Shown one piece after another: positions 7,795 to 15,174 of a stretch of DNA of 64,000 nt. This DNA comes from Flavobacterium sp. YO12. Its GTDB lineage: Bacteria > Bacteroidota > Bacteroidia > Flavobacteriales > Flavobacteriaceae. Position 1 is the stretch's first letter. Each line of letters starts with the position of its first letter. Below the pieces are notes generated by a model that was not told the DNA's origin, did no database searches, and saw only the letters and a program-made list of their open reading frames with translations. The stretch is from assembly GCF_004119495.1 (NCBI RefSeq), contig NZ_NRQU01000009.1:1-64000 (forward strand), given 5' to 3'. The translations under genes were made by a program, and so were the position numbers.

Positions 7795-9918
7795 ATGGAA
7801 AAATATGTGATCAAACGTAACGGCGATTACAAACCTTTTGAAGCCTATAAAATTAAAGATGCTATTGAAAAAGCCTTTCAGAGCGTAAATCTGCCTGTTG
7901 ATAAAAAGATATACAAACTGGTTTCTTTAGGTCTTGAATCAAAATATTCATGGCCGGTAGAAGAAATTCAGGACATTATAGAAAGAGTTCTTTTTGAAAA
8001 TGGTTATTTTAAAACCATGCGCTCATTTATTATCTATCGCCATACCCGAAAACTGCAGCGAGAACATATTGATGGTTTCAATGACAGCACGACGTATGTC
8101 GACAGTACACAAACTATTGAAGAATATATCAACCAATCTGATTGGCGTATTAATGCCAATGCCAATACCTCCTATTCTAATGCAGGATTAGTTAATAATA
8201 CCGCAGGAAAAATAATTGCGAATTACTGGCTGGATAAAATTTACAATAAGGAAGAAGGTTTTGCACATAGAAATGGTGATTTACACATTCATGATCTCGA
8301 TTGTTTAACTGGTTACTGCGCTGGTTGGAGTCTCCGTGTTTTGTTAAATGAAGGATTCAACGGCGTGCGCGGTCGTGTTGAAAGCAGACCTCCATCGCAT
8401 TTTAGAGAGGCGCTTGGACAAATGGCTAACTTTTTAGGAATTCTGCAAAGCGAATGGGCAGGCGCTCAAGCTTTCAGTTCATTTGATACTTATCTTGCGC
8501 CATACGTCTTTAAAGACCAGCTTAGTTACGATCAAGTTCTAAAAGCGATTCGAAGTTTTGTTTATAACCTGAATGTGCCTGCAAGATGGGGACAATCTCC
8601 TTTTACGAATATAACTTTAGATTGGATTACTCCTGATGATTTAAAAGAGCAGATTCCAACTAGAAATAACGAACATTTATTTCTAACTGCAAATGACCCA
8701 ATCTTAATAAAAAAGGCAAACGAAAGAGGAGTTGCAGCTTTAACGAATTTAAAATATGCCAATTTTCAAGAGGAAATGAACTTGATTAATAAGGCTTATT
8801 ATACCGTCATGACCGAAGGTGATGCAAACGGACAGCCATTTACGTTTCCAATTCCTACGGTTAATATAACAGAGGATTTTGACTGGGAAGGTGAAAATGT
8901 TGATTTATTGTTTGAAAATACAGCTAAAATTGGTTCTTCATACTTTCAAAACTTTATTGGAAGTCAGTATATATTAGATGAAAATGGCAACAGAATAGAA
9001 AATCCCGAAGCTTATAAACCAAATGCTGTTAGAAGTATGTGCTGCAGACTTCAACTTGATTTACGTGAATTATTAAAACGAGGAAACGGTTTATTTGGAA
9101 GTGCCGAAATGACTGGAAGCATTGGCGTAGTAACGATCAATATGGCTCGCTTGGGATATTTACATAAAGGGAATATTATAAAACTGTTTTATCATTTAGA
9201 TGAACTGCTTCAAAAAGCAAAATCGACTTTAGAGAAAAAAAGAATCTTTATTCAAAAAATGTACGACCGAGGACTTTATCCTTATACACAACGTTATCTT
9301 CAGCATTTTAGAAATCACTTTTCAACCATCGGTGTAAACGGAATGAATGAAATGGTGCTTAATTTTACTGATGGAAAACAAGATATTACCACCAATTCTG
9401 GGATTCATTTTGCAATTGAAGTTTTAGATCATATTCGATCAAGAATGAAAGAATTCCAAGAAGAAACAGGAAACTTATACAATCTTGAAGCTACTCCTGC
9501 AGAGGGAACTACTTATCGTTTTGCAAAAGAGGATAAAAAACGTTTTCCAGAAATTTTGCAGGCAGGTCAAAATAGCAATATCTATTATACAAACAGTTCA
9601 CAAATTCCTGTAGATCATACCGAAGATCCGTTTGAGGCTTTATTGCTTCAGGACGAATTACAATGTAAATATACCGGCGGAACGGTACTGCATCTTTATA
9701 TGCGAGAAAAAATAAGCAGTCCAGAAGCCTGTAAAAACTTTGTGAAAAAGGTATTGACAAATTTCAAACTACCTTACATAACGGTTACACCAATTTTCAG
9801 CATCTGTCCTATTCATGGATATCTAAATGGCGAACATGAATACTGCCCAAAATGCGACGAAATTTTACTCAGCGAGAATAATCAAAAATCCGAAATATAT
9901 GAAAACACAATGTCATGA
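7795..9918 (+). CDS. nrdD: Anaerobic ribonucleoside-triphosphate reductase NrdD, truncated before the glycyl-radical site
   Basis: The class III reductase makes dNTPs without oxygen using a glycyl radical installed by NrdG. The 707-residue ORF has an ATP-cone (about 1-95, starting EKYVIKRNGDYKPFE), the catalytic barrel (HNGDLHIHDLD, GGAQ-like region, NVPARWGQSPFTNITLDW) and a C-terminal metal-binding part with Cys671 in SICPIHGY and C684-P-K-C687. It then ends at TGA 9916-9918 without the RxxGY glycyl-radical loop. That loop is present just downstream but in frame 2 (see 9899-10066). The full protein therefore needs a frame change between about 9827 and 9918, is split in two, or is broken. 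Confidence 0.88.
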   Translation: MEKYVIKRNGDYKPFEAYKIKDAIEKAFQSVNLPVDKKIYKLVSLGLESKYSWPVEEIQDIIERVLFENGYFKTMRSFIIYRHTRKLQREHIDGFNDSTTYVDSTQTIEEYINQSDWRINANANTSYSNAGLVNNTAGKIIANYWLDKIYNKEEGFAHRNGDLHIHDLDCLTGYCAGWSLRVLLNEGFNGVRGRVESRPPSHFREALGQMANFLGILQSEWAGAQAFSSFDTYLAPYVFKDQLSYDQVLKAIRSFVYNLNVPARWGQSPFTNITLDWITPDDLKEQIPTRNNEHLFLTANDPILIKKANERGVAALTNLKYANFQEEMNLINKAYYTVMTEGDANGQPFTFPIPTVNITEDFDWEGENVDLLFENTAKIGSSYFQNFIGSQYILDENGNRIENPEAYKPNAVRSMCCRLQLDLRELLKRGNGLFGSAEMTGSIGVVTINMARLGYLHKGNIIKLFYHLDELLQKAKSTLEKKRIFIQKMYDRGLYPYTQRYLQHFRNHFSTIGVNGMNEMVLNFTDGKQDITTNSGIHFAIEVLDHIRSRMKEFQEETGNLYNLEATPAEGTTYRFAKEDKKRFPEILQAGQNSNIYYTNSSQIPVDHTEDPFEALLLQDELQCKYTGGTVLHLYMREKISSPEACKNFVKKVLTNFKLPYITVTPIFSICPIHGYLNGEHEYCPKCDEILLSENNQKSEIYENTMS

Positions 9919-10066
9919 AATTCTAGCACAGCAGCAAGTTAAAAGAAGCAAATGTTTAGTTTACACAAGAGTAATGGGCTATCATAGACCCGTAGAAAGT
10001 TTTAATATTGGAAAAAAAGGCGAACATCAACAACGTACCCATTTCAAGGAATCCACTATCCAATAA
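9899..10066 (+). CDS. nrdD: Glycyl-radical domain of NrdD in the +1 frame
   Basis: Frame 2 encodes the expected NrdD C-terminus: KRSKCLVYTRVMGYHRPVES followed by FNIGKKGEHQQRTHFKE. The RVMGY sequence is the glycyl-radical motif, with the Gly codon at 9977-9979. In frame 2 an ATG lies at 9899 and another at 9827; neither is a convincing start on homology grounds, because residues before HEILAQQQ do not look like NrdD. Joining ATG-TCA (9910-9915) to GAA (9917) by skipping T9916 gives a natural-looking fusion NTMS-EILAQQQVKRSKC. The cause may be an indel in this strain, a sequencing error, programmed +1 frameshifting or a genuinely split subunit. Confidence 0.75.
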   Translation: MKTQCHEILAQQQVKRSKCLVYTRVMGYHRPVESFNIGKKGEHQQRTHFKESTIQ

Positions 10067-10736
10067 GGCAGTTTACAACATTACGCCCTTTACTTTATTA
10101 GATTATCCGGATAAGACAGCCTGCATTATGTGGTTTGCAGGCTGTAATATGCGGTGTTTATATTGTTACAATCCTGATATTGTTCTTGGTAAAGGAAGTA
10201 TTGATTTCGAAACAGTTCTTGCGTTTCTTAAAACACGCAAAGGATTATTAGATGGTGTAGTATTAAGCGGCGGCGAATGTACCATGCATAAAAACATAAT
10301 TACTTTTATAAAAAAAATTAAAGCCCTAGGTTTTACAGTGAAAGTTGATACTAACGGTTCGAAACCAAATGTTCTGAGAAAACTGATCTCTGAAAAACTG
10401 ATCGATTATGTTGCTTTAGATTTTAAAAGTCTTCCAGATGCTTTTAAAGAGATTACAAAATCAAATCTATTTTTAGAATTTGAAGAAAGTTTATTACTTT
10501 TAATAGCCTCTTCAATTCAGTTTGAAGTACGTACAACAATACATTCAAATCTTATCAATAAATCAGAATTATTAAAGATGAGAACCTATCTTGAAACTCA
10601 AAATTTTGAGGGAAACTATTATATCCAGCATTTTAGAAATAATGTGCCAACACTAACATCTCTAGATCGTTCTGATCAAAAAATGAGTAGTACCGATTTT
10701 TCTGCATCAAAAGTAAAAATTGTTTTTAGAGAATAA
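10008..10736 (+). CDS. nrdG: Anaerobic ribonucleotide reductase activating protein NrdG (radical SAM)
   Basis: NrdG uses a [4Fe-4S] cluster and S-adenosylmethionine to make the glycyl radical on NrdD. The cluster motif is C46-NMR-C50-LY-C53, counted from the TTG at 10008; GGE in LSGGECTMHK is the usual SAM-binding motif, and TPFTLLDYPDKTACI is typical of the longer NrdG/PflA-like form seen in Bacteroidota. The start is uncertain. No ATG precedes the radical SAM core in frame. TTG 10008 would make nrdG overlap the glycyl-domain frame by 59 bp, and a later non-ATG start near 10041-10075 is also possible. It ends 51 bp before the CopD-like gene. Confidence 0.88.
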   Translation: MEKKANINNVPISRNPLSNKAVYNITPFTLLDYPDKTACIMWFAGCNMRCLYCYNPDIVLGKGSIDFETVLAFLKTRKGLLDGVVLSGGECTMHKNIITFIKKIKALGFTVKVDTNGSKPNVLRKLISEKLIDYVALDFKSLPDAFKEITKSNLFLEFEESLLLLIASSIQFEVRTTIHSNLINKSELLKMRTYLETQNFEGNYYIQHFRNNVPTLTSLDRSDQKMSSTDFSASKVKIVFRE

Positions 10737-10787
10737 TTTCTAAAAAACGCTGCTCTTACCTTTTATCAATCCAAAACCAAAAAGCTC

Positions 10788-11234
10788 ATGAAACTGCACC
10801 ATTTTCTTTTGATAATTCATCTTATCTCAGCAACAATCTGGGTGGGCGGACATCTTGTTTTAAGCATTCGATACCTGCCTTTAGCTTTAAAGCAAAAAGA
10901 CCCAGCCATTATTTTAAACTATGAGAAAAAATTTGAAGCTCTAGGCATGAGCTCTCTTCTTTTACTAATTATTACAGGAATAATGATGGCGTATGATTTT
11001 GGAGTTTCTTTTGATTCTTGGTTTAGTTTTTCCAGCGGAATCGAAAAAGTTGTTTCTGTAAAACTCTTATTATTACTCTCTACTTTTTTACTTGCACTCA
11101 TTGCTCAATTTAGTGTAATACCAAATCTCAGCAAACATAATATCAATAAAATGGCAGTCCTTATTATTAGTGTTACTTTAATAGGTGTAACGATGCTTAT
11201 TTTAGGATCAAGTATTCGATATGGAGGAATATAA
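10788..11234 (+). CDS. CopD-like four-helix membrane protein
   Basis: The 148 residues form four predicted membrane helices: about 4-28, 50-70, 84-108 and 120-142. The first helix has LHHFLLIIHLISATIWVGGH, with paired His and a WVGGH motif as in CopD/HemJ-type proteins, where the His residues bind haem or copper. It is the last gene of the nadA-nrdG set, 51 bp after nrdG, and is followed by a repeat element and a convergent gene. A role in copper or haem handling would fit the low-oxygen, nitrogen-oxide context, but the exact function is unknown. Confidence 0.6.
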   Translation: MKLHHFLLIIHLISATIWVGGHLVLSIRYLPLALKQKDPAIILNYEKKFEALGMSSLLLLIITGIMMAYDFGVSFDSWFSFSSGIEKVVSVKLLLLLSTFLLALIAQFSVIPNLSKHNINKMAVLIISVTLIGVTMLILGSSIRYGGI

Positions 11235-11255
11235 TACAAGACTTAGTTCTTAAAA

Positions 11256-11388
11256 TTTGTCATCCCAAGGAACGAGGACACGAGCTATAGTGAACTGGCG
11301 AAGCAATCTTCGCAAGTAACTCGACATAGTAAAATACCAATCTTTGTGGAGCTTCTCGTGAAGATTCCTCGTTCCTCGGAATGACAAA
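11256..11388. repeat. Palindromic repeat family 1, copy A (both arms of the ACGAGG type)
   Basis: The outer arms TTTGTCATCCCAAGGAACGA and its near-complement ending CTCGGAATGACAAA enclose a centre with AACTCG...CCAATCTTTGTGGAGCTTCTCG. It lies between two convergent genes, where the long hairpin could stop transcription from both sides. Confidence 0.85.
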
Positions 11389-11433
11389 AATGCGAAAGTC
11401 TTTGATAAAAGTCTAATATGGTTAGGGATTTTT

Positions 11434-11480
11434 TTGTCATTTCGACGTAAGGAGAAATCGCACACGAAACTCCGTAACAA
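11434..11480. repeat. Palindromic repeat family 1, half copy
   Basis: Only the left arm and part of the centre remain: TTTGTCATTTCGACGTAAGG, AGAAATCGCACACGAAACTCCGTAAC. It is the arm type of the copy at 18380. It lies 45 bp from copy A and just after the L,D-transpeptidase stop codon. Confidence 0.75.
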
Positions 11481-11499
11481 AAAGCCTCAATGTTTTCAA

Positions 11500-12099
11500 T
11501 TAATAAAAAATATGCAAGATAATGTTCGATTTTGAGCCGTCAATGATCTTTTCTAATCTTTTAAAGAAAACTTCACTTACCATAGGACAACCTTGACTGT
11601 TTGATATATAATACTCCTGCTCATCATTTGGAACTGCAGAGTACGAATGTAAAACGACAGCTCTTTTAGCCGCATTACTATTAGTTTCATCAAGTCCGCT
11701 TAATTTATAGGCTTTGCCAAACATTCCTTTATACGATTTACCTACGGAATATCTGCCTAACGAAGTACATTTAGAATTGGGTTCATTACTAAATTTCAAA
11801 TCTCCTTTTACAGCCGTTTCAGATCCTGATCCATTAGCCACAAGTCCTTTATCTAAAATTTTATTGTTGGCTATATCATAAACAAAAAACCTATTGTACC
11901 CCGATTTGATTTTCATATCAACCAGAAAAACAATCTTATCATTATACCCAGAGCGATTCTTTAATAATGCTTTTACTTCAGTTAGCTGCTGTGTCAGTCT
12001 TGCATCTTCAATAATTGCAGCAGGCTTGTCGTTTACGTTTTCTACAGGAGTATTAAAAAAACTTACAATAAAGAATAGTGTTAAATTGAATATTTTCAT
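11500..12099 (-). CDS. YkuD_2-type L,D-transpeptidase-like protein, exported
   Basis: The protein has 199 residues. A signal peptide covers about residues 1-17. The catalytic part has H151-S-Y and S168-Q-G-C171-PMVS, the His and Cys of the L,D-transpeptidase (YkuD_2) family that acts on peptidoglycan stem peptides, forming 3-3 cross-links or attaching proteins. LGRYSVGKSYKGMFGKAYKL is a further family motif. It stands alone between the repeat elements at 11256-11480 and the metQ terminator. Its role in this organism is not shown by context. Confidence 0.85.
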   Translation of the reverse strand: MKIFNLTLFFIVSFFNTPVENVNDKPAAIIEDARLTQQLTEVKALLKNRSGYNDKIVFLVDMKIKSGYNRFFVYDIANNKILDKGLVANGSGSETAVKGDLKFSNEPNSKCTSLGRYSVGKSYKGMFGKAYKLSGLDETNSNAAKRAVVLHSYSAVPNDEQEYYISNSQGCPMVSEVFFKRLEKIIDGSKSNIILHIFY

Positions 12100-12291
12100 A
12101 ACAGAATTAATTAAGAATACTTTTTACTTCATAACAAATGATTCAGATCGTTCTAAATCATTTTTCTCAGCAGCAAAAATAAATGTAAACCTTAATCTAG
12201 CTAATCCTCAAACGTCTGAAAAACAACAAAATAAGACTTATTTCATTCGAGATCAAACAGTTCTATTTCCCAAAACTTAAAATAAGAACAT

Positions 12292-12316
12292 AAAAAAAGG
12301 CCTCTAAAGGCCTTTA
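12292..12316 (-). terminator. Rho-independent terminator of metNIQ
   Basis: On the minus strand AAAGGCC-TTTAGA-GGCCTTT (arms 12309-12315 and 12296-12302) is followed by a T-run. It lies 24 bp after the metQ stop codon. Confidence 0.85.
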
Positions 12317-12339
12317 AAATAATAGTTTTTTATGTTTTT

Positions 12340-13158
12340 TTACCAGCCTTTTACAGCACCGCCTTTAAACTCGCGAATTGCAGCCTGTTCTACTTCTGGT
12401 GATTGAAAAGCTTGCAAAAACTGCTTTACTTTTTCTTCATTTTTATTGTCTTCACGGCTTACAACAAGATTTACATAAGGGGAATCTTTATCTTCCACAA
12501 ACAATGCATCACGAGCAGGAACTAATCCAGCCTGAGAAGCAAATGTATTATTGATAATTGCAATCGTTACATTTTGATCGTCTAAAGCACGAGGTAATTG
12601 TGGCGCTTCTAATTCTAATATTTTCAGATTTTTAGGATTGCTTACTATATCTGTTACTTTAGGTAATAAACCGATTCCTGATTTAAGTTTCAGCAAACCA
12701 TTTTTCTCTAAAAGCAATAATGAACGACCTCCATTTGTTGGATCATTTGGAATAATAACTGTGCTTTCGTTTTTCAATTCCGAAAGACTTTTTATTTTTT
12801 TAGAATAACCAGCAATTGGGTATACAAATGTTTTTCCAATTATCGCCAATTTGTAACCTCGTTGTTTAGACTGTTCGTCAAGATAAGGTTTATGCTGAAA
12901 AGCATTTGCATCTATATCTCCTTGACTCAAAGCTTCATTTGGAATTACATAATCATTAAATGAAACGAGTTCAACTTCTAGTCCGTATTTTTCCTTAGCT
13001 ACTTTTTGTGCTGCCTGAGCAACAGCATATTCTGGTCCAGCTGCAACACCCACTTTAATATGATGCGGGTCATTATTTTTGCTTTTTCCGCAATTTGATA
13101 AAACTAATGACAATGCTATAATTCCACCTGCTTTAATAAAACTTTTTATATTTTTCAT
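12340..13158 (-). CDS. metQ: Methionine ABC transporter substrate-binding lipoprotein
   Basis: MetQ binds D- or L-methionine in the periplasm and delivers it to MetNI. The 272 residues begin with a lipoprotein signal ending at Cys23 (LVLSNCGKSK), followed by the NlpA/MetQ domain: HIKVGVAAGPEYAVAQAAQK, LVSFNDYVIPNEALSQGDID, NAFQHKPYLDEQ, IPNDPTNGGRSLLLL and the late APQLPRALDDQNV. It is last in metN-metI-metQ, 41 bp after metI, and is followed by a strong terminator. Confidence 0.94.
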   Translation of the reverse strand: MKNIKSFIKAGGIIALSLVLSNCGKSKNNDPHHIKVGVAAGPEYAVAQAAQKVAKEKYGLEVELVSFNDYVIPNEALSQGDIDANAFQHKPYLDEQSKQRGYKLAIIGKTFVYPIAGYSKKIKSLSELKNESTVIIPNDPTNGGRSLLLLEKNGLLKLKSGIGLLPKVTDIVSNPKNLKILELEAPQLPRALDDQNVTIAIINNTFASQAGLVPARDALFVEDKDSPYVNLVVSREDNKNEEKVKQFLQAFQSPEVEQAAIREFKGGAVKGW

Positions 13159-13199
13159 TCCTATGTTTTTAATTTTTACTACTTAATTTTTAATTGAAA

Positions 13200-13853
13200 T
13201 TATCTGTGATCAAATCGTTTTGATAAAGCATCTCCAGCAAACTGAATCAAGAATACCAAGAGTACCAGTAAAGCTAATACTGAATTCATTGTTACAGCAT
13301 CATAACCAATATATCCATATTGATATCCTACCTGCCCTAAACCGCCGGCACCAACTGCACCACCCATTGCAGAATACCCCACAAGTGTAATTAATGTTAT
13401 AGAAGCAGCGTTTATTAATGACGGCAACGCTTCTGGAAGTAATACTTTATATACGATCTGCAAAGGAGTTGCACCTAAAGCTCTTGCGGCTTCAATTAAT
13501 CCTGATGGAAGACTCAAAAGACTGTTTTCTACAAGACGGGCAATAAACGGTGCAGCACCAATACTTAATGGAACCAAAGCTGCGCTTACACCTATAGAAG
13601 TTCCTACGATTGCACGTGTAAACGGAATCATCCAAACGATTAAAATAATGAATGGAATAGAACGAAATACATTTACTAAAACAGACAATATTCTATTTAA
13701 TACGGGTTGTTCTAATATTTGATTCTTTCGAGTCAGAAAAAGTAAAATTCCTGTTGGAAGACCTAGTAAAAAGCCAAAAAAGCCAGACACAAATGTCATT
13801 ACTATAGTTTCCAAAGTTCCCTTTAATAATAAGTCAATAATGGATTCAGACAT
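13200..13853 (-). CDS. metI: Methionine ABC transporter permease
   Basis: The 217-residue inner-membrane permease has five predicted helices and the binding-protein-dependent transport motif [20 protein letters not shown] at about 137-157, which contacts the MetN ATPase. [21 protein letters not shown] near the N-terminus is typical of MetI. The start overlaps the end of metN by 8 bp, so translation of the two is probably coupled. Confidence 0.94.
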   Translation of the reverse strand: MSESIIDLLLKGTLETIVMTFVSGFFGFLLGLPTGILLFLTRKNQILEQPVLNRILSVLVNVFRSIPFIILIVWMIPFTRAIVGTSIGVSAALVPLSIGAAPFIARLVENSLLSLPSGLIEAARALGATPLQIVYKVLLPEALPSLINAASITLITLVGYSAMGGAVGAGGLGQVGYQYGYIGYDAVTMNSVLALLVLLVFLIQFAGDALSKRFDHR

Positions 13854-14877
13854 AACCTATGATTTCTGTTTTAATATGTTTTGAAATAAAATATTCGATA
13901 GCAGCTTTGTAATTCTCCCGTTTACCAGATAATTCAATCAGCATTACGCCAAAATTAACATCTCCCGCTTGGTCCATCTGAGCGCTTACAATTTTAAAAT
14001 TAGTATCAAAAAGTCTCGAAACTTCTGAAATAACAGGCTCATTAACTGATTTTCCAGTCATTTCAAGTCTTAATAACGGATTTAAATTTCCGTTATCTTC
14101 TTTTTGTAATTTTTCAAGATAAACCGTAGGAACATCAAGATGCAATGATGATGCAATAAATTCCTTCGTTAAATCGTGTTTCGGATCTGCAAAAATTTCT
14201 CCAACACTTCCCTGCTCTATCAATTTTCCGTGACTAATTACGGCTACTTCATCACAAATTGATTTTACAACCTCCATTTGATGTGTAATTAATAAAACCG
14301 TAATATTTAAACGACGGTTTATATCTTTCAGCAAGTTTAAAATTGATCGTGTTGTTGCTGGATCAAGTGCACTTGTCGCTTCATCACACAGCAAAACTTT
14401 AGGATTATTAGCTAATGTTCTCGCAATGGCAACTCTTTGCTTTTGACCTCCAGAAAGGCTTGCAGGATAATCGTTTGCTTTTTCTGCCAAACCTACTAAC
14501 TGAAGCAACTCTAAAACGCGTGTTTTTACAACTGATTTTGAAGTACCGACAAGTTCTAACGGAAAAGCAACATTCTCAAAAACAGTTCTAGAAGAAAGCA
14601 GATTAAAATGCTGAAAAATCATTCCTATTTGTCGTCTTTCAATTGCCAGTTGAGCATTTGATAACTGCATTAATGCTTTCCCGTCTACAATAATCTCTCC
14701 TGAAGTTGGTCTTTCTAAAAGATTCACACACCTAATCAGCGTACTTTTCCCTGCTCCAGAAGTTCCAATTACCCCAAAAATCTTTCCTGGCGGAACTGTA
14801 AGCGAAACATCAGATAAAGCAGTTACAATCCTGTCTTTTTGATGAAAAGTTTTAGTTACATTTTTTAATTCAATCAT
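13846..14877 (-). CDS. metN: Methionine ABC transporter ATP-binding protein
   Basis: The ATPase has 343 residues. Visible motifs are Walker [10 protein letters not shown] (about 38-46), Q-loop FQHFNLL, signature LSGGQKQR, Walker B VLLCDEAT and the switch His in LLITHQME. The C-terminal part, from about 265, is the NIL/ACT-like domain that senses methionine and inhibits transport when methionine is plentiful. It is the first structural gene of metNIQ. Upstream are a terminator hairpin (14921-14953) and a Met/Cys-rich short ORF (14974-15069), a layout that suggests control by transcription attenuation. Confidence 0.95.
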   Translation of the reverse strand: MIELKNVTKTFHQKDRIVTALSDVSLTVPPGKIFGVIGTSGAGKSTLIRCVNLLERPTSGEIIVDGKALMQLSNAQLAIERRQIGMIFQHFNLLSSRTVFENVAFPLELVGTSKSVVKTRVLELLQLVGLAEKANDYPASLSGGQKQRVAIARTLANNPKVLLCDEATSALDPATTRSILNLLKDINRRLNITVLLITHQMEVVKSICDEVAVISHGKLIEQGSVGEIFADPKHDLTKEFIASSLHLDVPTVYLEKLQKEDNGNLNPLLRLEMTGKSVNEPVISEVSRLFDTNFKIVSAQMDQAGDVNFGVMLIELSGKRENYKAAIEYFISKHIKTEIIGYV

Positions 14878-14920
14878 TTTGTCTATTCAATTTTACTTAG
14901 AATATGGAAATTTTAAATAA

Positions 14921-14953
14921 AAAAGCCTTTCAATTAAATCATGAAAGGCTTTT
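14921..14953 (-). terminator. Intrinsic terminator in the metNIQ leader (attenuator)
   Basis: Arms AAAAGCCTTTCA and TGAAAGGCTTTT pair perfectly over 12 bp around a 9-base loop and, on the minus strand, run into TTTTTTATTT. The hairpin lies 20 bp after the leader ORF stop and 43 bp before metN, so it must be read through for transporter expression. Confidence 0.85.
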
Positions 14954-14973
14954 AAAATAAATATCATTATTTT

Positions 14974-15069
14974 TTATATACAAGCCAGATCAATAAATCT
15001 CACAGCAGTCATACAGCACATCATCATGCTGCAGCTATAATATTTTTTTCTCTGGTTATCATTTTTCAT
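14974..15069 (-). CDS. Met/Cys-rich 31-aa leader peptide upstream of metNIQ
   Basis: This is a 31-codon ORF with ATG at 15069 and TAA at 14974-14976. It starts MKNDNQRKKYYS, has Cys13-Ser-Met-Met-Met-Cys-Cys-Met20, then TAVRFIDLACI. Four of eight consecutive codons are Met and three are Cys. It is followed by a strong intrinsic terminator before metN, the methionine importer. The arrangement matches classical amino-acid attenuation: ribosome stalling at Met (or Cys) codons would let transcription pass the hairpin. The mRNA can also form a CAGCA/TGCTG hairpin around the MMM codons, a possible pause or competing structure. A TAAATTTG -7 element ends 8 bp before the ATG, so translation may be nearly leaderless. 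Function is inferred from layout, with no sequence match known to me. Confidence 0.75.
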   Translation of the reverse strand: MKNDNQRKKYYSCSMMMCCMTAVRFIDLACI

Positions 15070-15077
15070 TGGTGCGG

Positions 15078-15085
15078 CAAATTTA
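15078..15085 (-). promoter_or_regulatory. Predicted -7 element of the metNIQ leader transcript
   Basis: On the minus strand TAAATTTG matches TAnnTTTG in full. A TTTG further upstream is about 23 bp away, slightly longer than usual. Transcription would begin within a few bases of the leader ATG at 15069. Confidence 0.5.
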
Positions 15086-15131
15086 AAGAGTTATTTTGAA
15101 ATAAAAAGCAAAAAACATCAAAACTTTTATT

Positions 15132-15152
15132 AACCTATCAAAATAATAGGTT
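15132..15152 (-). terminator. Hairpin after the CPA1 antiporter gene
   Basis: AACCTAT-N7-ATAGGTT forms a 7-bp stem on the minus strand, 23 bp after the antiporter stop. The following T-run is weak. A second small stem (GTTTTC...GAAAAC) overlaps the stop codon. Confidence 0.5.
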
Positions 15153-15174
15153 ATTATGTTTTCCTTAAAGAAAA

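Noticed and set aside
9916..9918. TGA in nrdD read as selenocysteine
   Set aside because: After the TGA the same frame runs only seven codons to TAA, and the glycyl motif is in another frame, so read-through would not restore the protein.
11894..12280. 128-codon plus-strand ORF
   Set aside because: It lies mostly opposite the L,D-transpeptidase gene, which has clear catalytic motifs and a signal peptide. The plus-strand translation looks like antisense noise.
14878..15069. SAM riboswitch upstream of metN
   Set aside because: I found no SAM-I or SAM-II core pattern. A short Met/Cys-rich ORF and a simple terminator explain the leader better.
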